A stretch of 14,032 bases of DNA from assembly GCA_003023665.1 (NCBI GenBank), contig PXYR01000019.1:5461-19492 (forward strand), given 5' to 3'. The position numbers and the translations under genes were made by a program. Shown here one piece after another: positions 7,517 to 14,032 of this stretch; position 1 is the first letter of the stretch; every line of letters starts with the position of its first letter. The stretch comes from Bacteroidota bacterium. Lineage in GTDB: Bacteria > Bacteroidota > Bacteroidia > Flavobacteriales > Schleiferiaceae. Under the pieces are notes generated by a model that did not search any database, had not been told where the DNA came from, and worked only from the letters and a program-made list of their open reading frames with translations.

Positions 7517-9016
7517 ATGTTTGAGTTTAAAACAAAAACAAAGCAATTGGCAATCGCACTAACGGTAGTTGGTGTTATCCTTTGGGTTGTAGGATTTGCC
7601 TTAAATGGCTCGTCATCACACGATGCGGGACACGGACATGAAGAAGCTCATGCTGAAGAATCGCACGACGCGTATCCAGGAGAGGCGCATGCCGACATGA
7701 TCGAGTCTTCACACCAATCTGCAGATCATGATAATCACGCCCATGATGATCACGCTGATGAGACACATGATTATCCTGGTGAGGCACATGCTTCCATGAT
7801 AGAATCGACCTATGAGTCAGATAATGTAGATGCTGAGCACGGTCATGATGCGCATGCTGAGCACGGTCACGATACACATGCTGAGCATGGTCATGATGCG
7901 CATGCAGAACATGCAGCACATCAAATTGCAAATAGACCATGGTCTGCGATTTACGTAGCGGCAATATTTTTCCTCGGATTAGGTTTGGGCCAATTATTCT
8001 TTTTAGGTATTCAATATGTTGCTCAAGCAGGATGGTCCGCAGGTCTATTAAGACTTATGGAGGCTCAATCTTTTGCTATAGTGGTTCCGTTAATTGTTAT
8101 TGCAATCATAGCCTTCCTAGGTTTTGGTCATGTTCACCACATGTTCCACTGGATGGTTGAAGGTATTCATATCAAAGGGCACGAGAATTACGATGCTATC
8201 ATCGCTGGAAAACGTGGTTTCTTAAACCCGACTTTCTTTACGATTCGGATTCTTGTTTACATAGGAGGATGGATATGGGCGGCTAAGATGCTCCGTAAAT
8301 ATTCCTTATTGTCTGATTCAGGTGATGGAGCAGCAATGTGGAAAAAGAACAGAGGAATAGCTGCAGCCTTTACAGTTTTTTATGCAGTAACTTCTTCAAC
8401 AAGCGCATGGGATTTAATCATGTCTATTGATACGCACTGGTTCTCTACCTTATTTGGATGGTACACGTTCGCAGGTATGTTCGTGAGTTCTTTTGCAGCA
8501 CTCATTTTATTAACTCTGTACTTGAAAGGTCAAGGTCACATGGAGTGGATTAATGAAAATCACTTGCATGATTTAGGGAAGTTTATGTTTGCGTTCTCGG
8601 TATTCTGGACTTATCTGTGGTTCTCTCAATTCGTTCTTATTTGGTATGCAAATATTCCTGAAGAAGTGACCTACTACATGCAAAGGTTTGAACAATACAA
8701 AGTGCCTTTCTTTACAATGCTTTCATTGAATTTTATACTTCCGGTATTGGCAGTTCTCAGTAGACCTGCAAAGCGAGTACCAGGGACAGTAGTAATGGCC
8801 GCTATATTCGTTCTAGTAGGGCATTACATGGATCACTATGTGATGATTATGCCTGGTACTGTTGGAGACCATTACGGTTTTGGATTATTGGAGTTAGGTC
8901 CAATTTTATTTTTTGCGGGTCTGTACATATATGTAGTTCTGTCTTCTGTGGCTAAAGCGCCATTAATGCACAAGAATCACCCAATGCTTACGGAGTCTAA
9001 AAACTTCCATCAATAA
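7517..9016 (+). CDS. actF: Alternative complex III subunit ActF, NrfD-like membrane protein with His-rich loop
   Basis: This is the second NrfD/PsrC-like membrane subunit of ACIII (499 aa), often labelled quinol:cytochrome c oxidoreductase membrane protein. Helix 1 (about 11-30) follows a basic KTKTK stretch, so the N-terminus is predicted cytoplasmic. The next ~105 residues (about 32-137) are then periplasmic. That loop has 24 histidines between residues 35 and 135, many Asp/Glu, and no Lys or Arg. It contains an 8-residue repeat (AEHGHDAH) and a separate 12-residue duplication. After NRPW at 139-142 the conserved helical core begins and runs to about residue 480. ActF is thought to contribute to structure and possibly proton handling rather than to carry a redox centre. 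The gene sits 14 nt after actE and 19 nt before coxB. A His-rich loop at this place also occurs in other Bacteroidota ActF proteins, from memory, but its length and repeats vary. Confidence 0.93.
   Translation: MFEFKTKTKQLAIALTVVGVILWVVGFALNGSSSHDAGHGHEEAHAEESHDAYPGEAHADMIESSHQSADHDNHAHDDHADETHDYPGEAHASMIESTYESDNVDAEHGHDAHAEHGHDTHAEHGHDAHAEHAAHQIANRPWSAIYVAAIFFLGLGLGQLFFLGIQYVAQAGWSAGLLRLMEAQSFAIVVPLIVIAIIAFLGFGHVHHMFHWMVEGIHIKGHENYDAIIAGKRGFLNPTFFTIRILVYIGGWIWAAKMLRKYSLLSDSGDGAAMWKKNRGIAAAFTVFYAVTSSTSAWDLIMSIDTHWFSTLFGWYTFAGMFVSSFAALILLTLYLKGQGHMEWINENHLHDLGKFMFAFSVFWTYLWFSQFVLIWYANIPEEVTYYMQRFEQYKVPFFTMLSLNFILPVLAVLSRPAKRVPGTVVMAAIFVLVGHYMDHYVMIMPGTVGDHYGFGLLELGPILFFAGLYIYVVLSSVAKAPLMHKNHPMLTESKNFHQ
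7673..7807 (+). repeat. Two copies of a 12-codon unit within actF (7673-7708 and 7772-7807)
   Basis: The unit encodes YPGEAHADMIES at ActF residues 53-64 and YPGEAHASMIES at 86-97, 33 residues apart. Eleven of twelve residues are identical, while several codons differ at synonymous positions (for example CCA/CCT, GGA/GGT, GCG/GCA, ATC/ATA). This suggests an older duplication whose protein sequence was kept, not a recent copy. Confidence 0.85.
7832..7921 (+). repeat. Three and a part 24-bp tandem repeats encoding AEHGHDAH units
   Basis: In-frame 24-bp units start at 7832, 7856 and 7880 and encode AEHGHDAH, AEHGHDTH and AEHGHDAH. A degenerate partial unit, AEHAAH, follows. The copies differ by only a few bases, so unit number could change by slippage without breaking the frame. 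They form the end of the ActF periplasmic His-rich loop just before the conserved NRPW. Confidence 0.92.
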
Positions 9017-9035
9017 TTAGAAAAGACACTAGATA

Positions 9036-10061
9036 ATGAGTGCAATTTCCATCATAGTTTTAATTGTTCTAGTAATTCTAACACTAGTTCAGGTTATGAG
9101 AATTTCTGAAATCTCTTCCGAGATTCAGAAGGGTAAGGATAACGAAGTAGGCCCAAAGGATAATAATACACAAGGACGATTGATGTTATTAGTCGGATTT
9201 GGTTTTGTTATTAGTGTTCTGGTTATGTATGTGGCTTGGGGAAGACTTTCTTTACCTGAACCTTCATCTGCTCATGGTGCAGAAATAGATAGTTTATGGA
9301 ATTTAAGTATGCTGATTATCAATATCGTATTCTTTATTGTCCAGCCAATTCTATTCTATTTTGCATACAAATACAGAGGCAAGAAAGGCACAAAGGCAAC
9401 GTATTTCGAGCACAACAATCGCTTAGAATTGTTCTGGACAGTAGTTCCCGCACTGGCTTTGGCAGTACTTATTATTTGGGGTCTAAATGTTTGGAGCACC
9501 TTAATGATGCCAGAAAACGAAGAGGAGCCCATTTTAGTTGAGGTCTATGCCCAACAATTTAATTGGACCGTTCGCTACAGTGGTGGTGATAACGAATTAG
9601 GCTATGCAACTGTGCATGAAATTGCCGGAGCAAATATTTTGGGTGTTGATACTCAAGATCCAGCTTCTGCAGATGATATAGTAGCTAAAGAGTTACACTT
9701 GCCTGTTGGAAAGCCAATACAATTTGTATTCCGTGCTCAAGACGTTATACACTCAGCATATTTCCCTCACTTCCGTGCACAAATGAATTGTGTTCCTGGT
9801 TCGGTAACTAATTTTCAGTTTACACCAACCATTACAACTGCGGAAATTCGCCAGAATAAGGATGTCAAGGCACATGTAGAGGAGGTAAATGAGATTAGAA
9901 AAGCCAAAGGTGAAGACATTTGGGAATTTAATTACGTGCTATTGTGTAATAAAATTTGCGGTGCAGCACACTACAATATGCAAATGGACATCATAGTGGA
10001 AACCCAAGACGAATTTGACGCTTGGTTGAAAGAACAAAAAACCGTCGCCGAAACTTTGTAA
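9036..10061 (+). CDS. coxB: Cytochrome c oxidase subunit II (CuA)
   Basis: This is subunit II of a haem-copper oxidase (341 aa), which takes electrons from cytochrome c at a binuclear CuA centre. Four hydrophobic helices are visible, at about 3-21, 48-68, 88-112 and 131-153. The last two are the usual subunit II hairpin; the first two are an N-terminal extension seen in Bacteroidota. CuA ligands are H239 and the motif C304-NKI-C308-GAA-H312-YN-M315. The usual Glu of CxExCGxxHxxM is Lys here; that residue binds through its backbone, so CuA should still form. A charged insertion lies at about 266-297 between the FTP strand and the CuA motif. There is no CxxCH, so this is not a caa3-type subunit with fused cytochrome c. 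The gene is 19 nt after actF and 23 nt before coxA, fitting an ACIII-oxidase supercomplex. Confidence 0.95.
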   Translation: MSAISIIVLIVLVILTLVQVMRISEISSEIQKGKDNEVGPKDNNTQGRLMLLVGFGFVISVLVMYVAWGRLSLPEPSSAHGAEIDSLWNLSMLIINIVFFIVQPILFYFAYKYRGKKGTKATYFEHNNRLELFWTVVPALALAVLIIWGLNVWSTLMMPENEEEPILVEVYAQQFNWTVRYSGGDNELGYATVHEIAGANILGVDTQDPASADDIVAKELHLPVGKPIQFVFRAQDVIHSAYFPHFRAQMNCVPGSVTNFQFTPTITTAEIRQNKDVKAHVEEVNEIRKAKGEDIWEFNYVLLCNKICGAAHYNMQMDIIVETQDEFDAWLKEQKTVAETL

Positions 10062-10084
10062 ATAGAGGTAATAAAGATTAAGCT

Positions 10085-11884
10085 ATGTCAACTACAACGA
10101 CAGAAAAAAACAATCACTTCCAAGATCATTTGATGGAACATCATCATGAGGAGAACTTCTTCACGAAGTACATCTTTACGATGGACCACAAGATGATTGG
10201 TAAACAGTTTTTAATTACGGGTATGTTCATGGGAATCATCGGTGTGATGATGTCCATGCTTTTCCGTTTGGAAATTGCATATCCGGAACAGAGCTTTCCT
10301 ATCCTTGAATTTTTCTTAGGAAAGTGGGCACCGGACGGTGTTATGGATCCAAATATGTATTTGGCACTCGTAACCATACACGGAACCATTATGGTTTTCT
10401 TTGTATTGACGGCTGGTTTATCGGGTACATTTTCAAACCTTCTAATTCCATTGCAAATTGGAGCGCGTGATATGGCATCAGGTTTCATGAATGCCTTGTC
10501 TTATTGGTTCTTCTTTTTGAGTTCGGTGATTATGGTGGTTTCCTTATTTGTGGAAGCTGGGCCAGCAGCCTCAGGTTGGACGGTTTACCCTCCATTATCA
10601 GCATTGCCTCAAGCTATGCCTGGTTCAGGCGCAGGTATGACATTATGGCTAATATCTATGACTTTATTTATAGTCGGGTCTCTACTTGGTTCTTTGAACT
10701 ACATAGTTACGGTGATTAATATGCGTACAAAGGGCATGAGCATGACTCGTCTTCCTTTAACTATCTGGGCATTCTTGGTAACCGCTATATTAGGAGTATT
10801 ATCATTCCCTGTTCTATTGAGTGCAGCACTGTTATTGATGTTTGACCGTTTGTTAGGGACATCCTTCTACCTGAGTGATATATTTATTGGAGGTGAAGTC
10901 CTCAGCTACAGTGGGGGTTCACCAGTATTGTACCAGCACTTATTTTGGTTCTTAGGTCACCCTGAAGTTTACATTATCCTTTTACCAGCTCTTGGAATTT
11001 CATCTGAAGTAATTGCAACAAATTCCCGCAAGCCTATTTTCGGTTACAGGGCAATGGTCGGTTCAATTTTGGCTATTGCATTTCTGAGTTTTATTGTTTG
11101 GGGACACCACATGTTCGTTACAGGGATGAATCCTTTCTTAGGTTCTGTATTTACTTTTACAACATTATTGATTGCTATTCCGTCAGCGGTAAAAGCATTC
11201 AACTATATTACCACTCTTTGGAAGGGTAACATTCAATTCACTCCAGCAATGTTATTCTCAATTGCCCTAGTTAGTACCTTCGTAACCGGTGGTTTAACTG
11301 GTGTCATTCTTGGTGATTCTGCTCTAGACATCAATGTGCACGACACCTACTTTGTCGTTGCTCACTTCCATATTGTGATGGGTCTGAGTGCGATTTACGG
11401 AATGTTTGCCGGTGTCTATCATTGGTTCCCTAAAATGTATGGTAGAATGATGAATAAATCCATGGGTTATGCTCACTTTTGGTTGACGTTCATCACGGCG
11501 TACGGCGTTTTCTTTCCAATGCACTTTTTAGGTATGGCAGGGCTACCACGACGTTATTATAGTAATACTGCCTTCCCAATGTTTGATAATCTAGCAGATA
11601 TCAATGTGCTTATTACCTACTTTGCTATTATTGGTGGTGCTGCGCAGCTAATATTCATATTTAACTTCTTCTACAGTATTTGGAGAGGTCCTAAAGCAAA
11701 GCAGAATCCTTGGAGAGGGAATTCATTAGAATGGACTACTCCAGTAGAACACATGCACGGAAACTGGCCAGGTGATATCCCAGTGGTACACCGTTGGGCT
11801 TACGATTATTCCAAGCCAGGTGCTGAAGAAGATTTTGTTCCGCAAAACGTTCCTTTGGCAGAAGGAGAGGAGAGTGGACACTAA
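10085..11884 (+). CDS. coxA: Cytochrome c oxidase subunit I (A-type haem-copper oxidase)
   Basis: This is the catalytic subunit (599 aa, about 12 helices), reducing O2 to water and pumping protons. Haem ligands are H99, H427 and H429. CuB ligands are H292, H341 and H342. Y296 in GHPEVY is the cross-linked tyrosine. E294 in the same motif, D129 (GARDMA) and N136 mark the D proton channel, and K370 (IPSAVK) the K channel. Together these identify an A1-type, pumping oxidase and not a cbb3 or quinol bo3 enzyme. The N-terminus has a His-rich stretch (residues 10-21), predicted cytoplasmic. It is the last gene of the operon, 21 nt before the terminator stem. Subunit III, subunit IV and haem a synthesis genes are absent here and must lie elsewhere. 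Confidence 0.97.
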   Translation: MSTTTTEKNNHFQDHLMEHHHEENFFTKYIFTMDHKMIGKQFLITGMFMGIIGVMMSMLFRLEIAYPEQSFPILEFFLGKWAPDGVMDPNMYLALVTIHGTIMVFFVLTAGLSGTFSNLLIPLQIGARDMASGFMNALSYWFFFLSSVIMVVSLFVEAGPAASGWTVYPPLSALPQAMPGSGAGMTLWLISMTLFIVGSLLGSLNYIVTVINMRTKGMSMTRLPLTIWAFLVTAILGVLSFPVLLSAALLLMFDRLLGTSFYLSDIFIGGEVLSYSGGSPVLYQHLFWFLGHPEVYIILLPALGISSEVIATNSRKPIFGYRAMVGSILAIAFLSFIVWGHHMFVTGMNPFLGSVFTFTTLLIAIPSAVKAFNYITTLWKGNIQFTPAMLFSIALVSTFVTGGLTGVILGDSALDINVHDTYFVVAHFHIVMGLSAIYGMFAGVYHWFPKMYGRMMNKSMGYAHFWLTFITAYGVFFPMHFLGMAGLPRRYYSNTAFPMFDNLADINVLITYFAIIGGAAQLIFIFNFFYSIWRGPKAKQNPWRGNSLEWTTPVEHMHGNWPGDIPVVHRWAYDYSKPGAEEDFVPQNVPLAEGEESGH

Positions 11885-11905
11885 ACCGATTTAATTGGAA
11901 AATTC

Positions 11906-11938
11906 AAATCCCCTTACCGTGAGGTAAGGGGATTTTTT
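11906..11938 (+). terminator. Intrinsic terminator of the act-cox operon
   Basis: A perfect 13-bp stem (5' arm 11906-11918, 3' arm 11923-11935) is closed by a GTGA loop, a GNRA-type tetraloop, and the T-run extends to 11938. The GC-rich core is CCCC paired with GGGG. It lies 21 nt after the coxA stop and ends 18 nt before the ruvB start. The opposite strand has a poorer T-run, so it acts mainly in the plus direction. Confidence 0.95.
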
Positions 11939-11956
11939 GTGGTATTTTGTAGCATT

Positions 11957-12985
11957 ATGAACGAACACTTAGATCCTACAAGCGAACACTTCACCAATAC
12001 GGAGCGCGAGATTGAAAAGAAGTTAAGGCCCTTAAGTTTTGATGACTTCACGGGCCAAGCAGCGGTTTTAGAGAATCTTAAAATCTTTGTAGAGGCAGCA
12101 AAGATGAGAGATGAAGCCATGGATCATGTTTTGCTTCACGGTCCTCCTGGTCTAGGAAAGACAACGTTAAGTCATATACTTGCCAACGAGTTGGCGGTAG
12201 GTATAAAAGTTACTTCTGGTCCTGTCTTGGATAAACCATCAGATTTAGCAGGATTACTTACGAATCTAGAAGCTAATGATGTACTCTTTATTGATGAAAT
12301 TCATAGACTCTCGCCCGTCATAGAAGAGTACTTGTATAGTGCCATGGAGGATTTCAAGATTGATATTATGATTGATTCTGGACCCAGTGCCAGAAGCGTA
12401 CAAATTAGTCTAAATCCATTTACACTTATTGGCGCTACAACCCGTTCGGGATTATTGACAGCGCCTTTAAGAGCGAGATTTGGAATAAATGCTAGACTCG
12501 AATATTACGACGTTGAGTTACTTACAACGATTGTGGAGAGAAGCGCAGAAATTTTACAGGTTCCAGCCGAATATGAAGCTTGTATCAGAGTAGCTAGTCG
12601 TTCAAGGGGCACGCCAAGAATAGCAAACGCCTTATTGCGAAGAGTTCGGGATTTTGCAATGGTGAAAGGTAATGGAACCATAGATGTAGAAATCGCAGAA
12701 TTTGGATTAAATGCATTGAATGTTGATAGCAAAGGGCTGGATGAAATGGACAATAAAATTTTAACCATTTTGGTGGACAATTTTGCAGGCGGTCCAGTTG
12801 GTCTAAATACGTTGAGCACGGCAATAGGCGAACAGGCTGAAACCATTGAAGAAGTTTATGAGCCATATTTGATAAAAGAAGGCTTTCTTTTGCGCACCCC
12901 TCGTGGACGTATGGTTACTGAAAAAGCATATACACATTTAGGTTTAAACCGGCCGAACAAAGGCACTTCAGGTACTTTATTTTAA
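11957..12985 (+). CDS. ruvB: Holliday junction branch migration helicase RuvB
   Basis: RuvB is the hexameric AAA+ motor that, with RuvA, drives Holliday junctions during recombinational repair (342 aa). The ATG at 11957 gives the usual start MNEHLDP. An in-frame GTG at 11939 lies right at the end of the terminator T-run and is rejected. Motifs: the LRPLSFDDFTGQ entry at about 23-34, Walker A GPPGLGKTT at 62-70, Walker B LFIDEIH at 110-116, sensor GATTR at 159-163, the PLRARFG arginine-finger segment at about 171-177, sensor 2 GTPRIANALLRR at 218-229, and the C-terminal winged helix with TPRGR. All key residues are present. It starts a new transcription unit after the operon terminator and shares its stop (TAATG) with queG. 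I see no convincing promoter; TATTTTG at 11943-11949 is one base short of the consensus. Confidence 0.97.
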   Translation: MNEHLDPTSEHFTNTEREIEKKLRPLSFDDFTGQAAVLENLKIFVEAAKMRDEAMDHVLLHGPPGLGKTTLSHILANELAVGIKVTSGPVLDKPSDLAGLLTNLEANDVLFIDEIHRLSPVIEEYLYSAMEDFKIDIMIDSGPSARSVQISLNPFTLIGATTRSGLLTAPLRARFGINARLEYYDVELLTTIVERSAEILQVPAEYEACIRVASRSRGTPRIANALLRRVRDFAMVKGNGTIDVEIAEFGLNALNVDSKGLDEMDNKILTILVDNFAGGPVGLNTLSTAIGEQAETIEEVYEPYLIKEGFLLRTPRGRMVTEKAYTHLGLNRPNKGTSGTLF

Positions 12986-13908
12986 TGAATAGGGCGGAGG
13001 CTTCTAAGCTTGTTAAGCGTCTTGCAAGAGAACAAGGTTTTGACGCTTGTGGAATTTCTGCCGCTGGATTTTTAGAGGAAGAAGCTACCGGATTAGAAAA
13101 TTGGCTCAATGCAGGCTTTCATGGAACCATGTCTTGGATGGAACGTCATTTTGACGAGCGCTTAGATCCAAGGAAACTCGTGCCCGGCGCTAAATCTGTC
13201 ATTAGTGTAGTATTAAATTATTTTCCGGATGAGGAGCAGAGAGCTGATGCGCCAAAGATTTCAAAATATGCCTATGGGCGTGATTACCATAAAGTAATCC
13301 GTGGAAAGCTGAAACGAATGTTATTGTGCATTCAAGATGAAATAGGCGAGGTAGGTGGCCGTGGATTTGTTGATAGTGCACCAGTAATGGATAGGGCTTG
13401 GGCTAGAAAAAGTGGATTGGGTTGGGTAGGTAAGCACAGTCTATTGCTTAGTAAAGGTTCAGGTAGCTTTTTTTTCATTGGTGCGCTAATTGTGGATATT
13501 GAGCTGGAACCCGATGGACCAACCACTGATCATTGTGGTTCATGCACAGCTTGTATAGATGCCTGCCCCACATCAGCAATCGTGGCACCAACTGTTGTTG
13601 ATAGCAATAAATGCATCAGTTATTTAACCATAGAATATAAAGGCGCTCTTCCTAGTGAATATCAAGAAAAAATGGAGGATTGGGTATACGGTTGTGATAT
13701 TTGTCAGGACGTTTGCCCTTGGAATCGTTTTTCCACACCGCATAGTGAGGGTGATTTCAACATCCGCGATTCCATTCAAAATAACGACTGGGAAACTTGG
13801 GAAGAAATCACTCATGAATTATGGGAAGAAATCACCAAAGGTTCTGCCATGCGGAGAGTAGGATTTGACGGGTTCAAGAGAAACCTAGGCTTTATAAAGA
13901 AGCCTTAA
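12985..13908 (+). CDS. queG: Epoxyqueuosine reductase QueG
   Basis: QueG is a cobalamin and iron-sulfur enzyme that reduces epoxyqueuosine to queuosine at position 34 of GUN-anticodon tRNAs. The product is 307 aa, the short form common in Bacteroidota. The N-terminal domain contains GFDACGIS, and D130 in FVDSAPVMDRAWA is the probable catalytic acid. GLGWVGKHSLLL and the following segment form the cobalamin-binding region. Two [4Fe-4S] clusters are supported by C184, C187, C190, C194 and by C210, C237, C240, C244. The C-terminus carries WEEIT twice, 8 residues apart, encoded by a 14-bp direct repeat. It overlaps the ruvB stop by one base, so it is probably translated by coupling. Its activity needs B12, which must be made or taken up by genes elsewhere. 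Confidence 0.96.
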   Translation: MNRAEASKLVKRLAREQGFDACGISAAGFLEEEATGLENWLNAGFHGTMSWMERHFDERLDPRKLVPGAKSVISVVLNYFPDEEQRADAPKISKYAYGRDYHKVIRGKLKRMLLCIQDEIGEVGGRGFVDSAPVMDRAWARKSGLGWVGKHSLLLSKGSGSFFFIGALIVDIELEPDGPTTDHCGSCTACIDACPTSAIVAPTVVDSNKCISYLTIEYKGALPSEYQEKMEDWVYGCDICQDVCPWNRFSTPHSEGDFNIRDSIQNNDWETWEEITHELWEEITKGSAMRRVGFDGFKRNLGFIKKP

Positions 13909-14032
13909 TCAATACTCGCTTCAACGACTTGGAGGATGCGATAATTTGTTGGATTATACACGTAAACAACAACCGCGCTATTTGTCCTTACCCAGCTTGT
14001 ATTCCAACTCATACTGTGACTCGATAAATACT
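13905..14032 (-). CDS. 3' end of a probable Omp28-like secreted protein (partial)
   Basis: On the minus strand an open frame enters at the right edge and runs 41 codons to a TAA at 13907-13905, overlapping the queG stop by 4 bp. The C-terminal residues (WVRTNSAVVVYVYNPTNY then RILQVVEASID) form a beta-strand pattern, VVVYVYN-x-RILQVVEA. This resembles the end of Omp28-related outer membrane or secreted proteins of Bacteroidota (VVxFVYD...EVLQVEE). The match is from memory of the pattern and only the tail is visible, so the family is tentative. The other minus-strand frames here hit stops quickly. Confidence 0.6.
   Translation of the reverse strand, partial: YLSSHSMSWNTSWVRTNSAVVVYVYNPTNYRILQVVEASID

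Noticed and set aside
7575..7964. 129-codon minus-strand open frame opposite the actF His-rich loop
   Set aside because: It is the antisense of the CAT/CAC-GAT repeats and exists only because that composition lacks stops. The product is low-complexity His/Arg-rich with no homology I recognise, and actF is clearly the gene.
13798..13835. 14-bp direct repeat (TGGGAAGAAATCAC twice) in queG as a mobile-element footprint
   Set aside because: It lies in frame in the coding region 24 bp apart, encodes WEEIT twice, and no insertion-like sequence is present. A local duplication or chance is simpler.
1..14032. tRNA, rRNA, CRISPR, insertion sequences, defence genes
   Set aside because: The window is almost fully coding with recognised respiratory and housekeeping genes. 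I saw no spaced direct repeats, transposase motifs, terminal inverted repeats or tRNA-like sequences.

Overview
The window is a stretch of a Bacteroidota chromosome, most likely Flavobacteriales (Cryomorphaceae- or Crocinitomicaceae-like, by inference). The reasons are the alternative complex III (ACIII) gene set in its Bacteroidota form, gene starts without clear Shine-Dalgarno sequences, a TAnnTTTG-type promoter element, and lipoprotein or secretion signals of the kind common in the phylum. The centre is one long plus-strand respiratory operon, actA-actB-actC-actD-actE-actF-coxB-coxA (about 727-11884). Its gaps are 1-23 nt, actC and actD overlap, and it ends in a strong intrinsic terminator at 11906-11938.

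Layout. 1-146: a possible tail of an unidentified plus-strand gene. 94-546 (minus): a small exported SPOR-domain protein, divergent from the operon. 547-726: the divergent intergenic region, with a 14-bp perfect palindrome and a promoter-like TATTTTTG. 727-9016: the six ACIII subunits. 9036-11884: cytochrome c oxidase subunits II and I. 11906-11938: terminator. 11957-13908: ruvB and queG, overlapping by one base. 13905-14032 (minus): the 3' end of a probable Omp28-like secreted protein, convergent with queG.

How the genes work together (established for the families, inferred here). ACIII oxidises menaquinol in the membrane subunits ActC and ActF. Electrons pass through the ActB iron-sulfur clusters to the haems of ActA and ActE, then to the CuA centre of CoxB and the haem/CuB site of CoxA, where O2 is reduced. 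CoxB carries no fused cytochrome c domain, so a haem carried by ACIII itself is a good candidate for the CuA donor. This fits a supercomplex. Subunit III and haem assembly genes are not in the window.

Novelty. I see no undescribed defence, mobile or biosynthetic system; this is mostly conserved housekeeping DNA. The points most worth a second look are the 24-histidine, lysine/arginine-free repetitive loop in ActF, the other His-rich tails in the same operon, the putative actA promoter with its palindrome, and the two partial genes at the edges.
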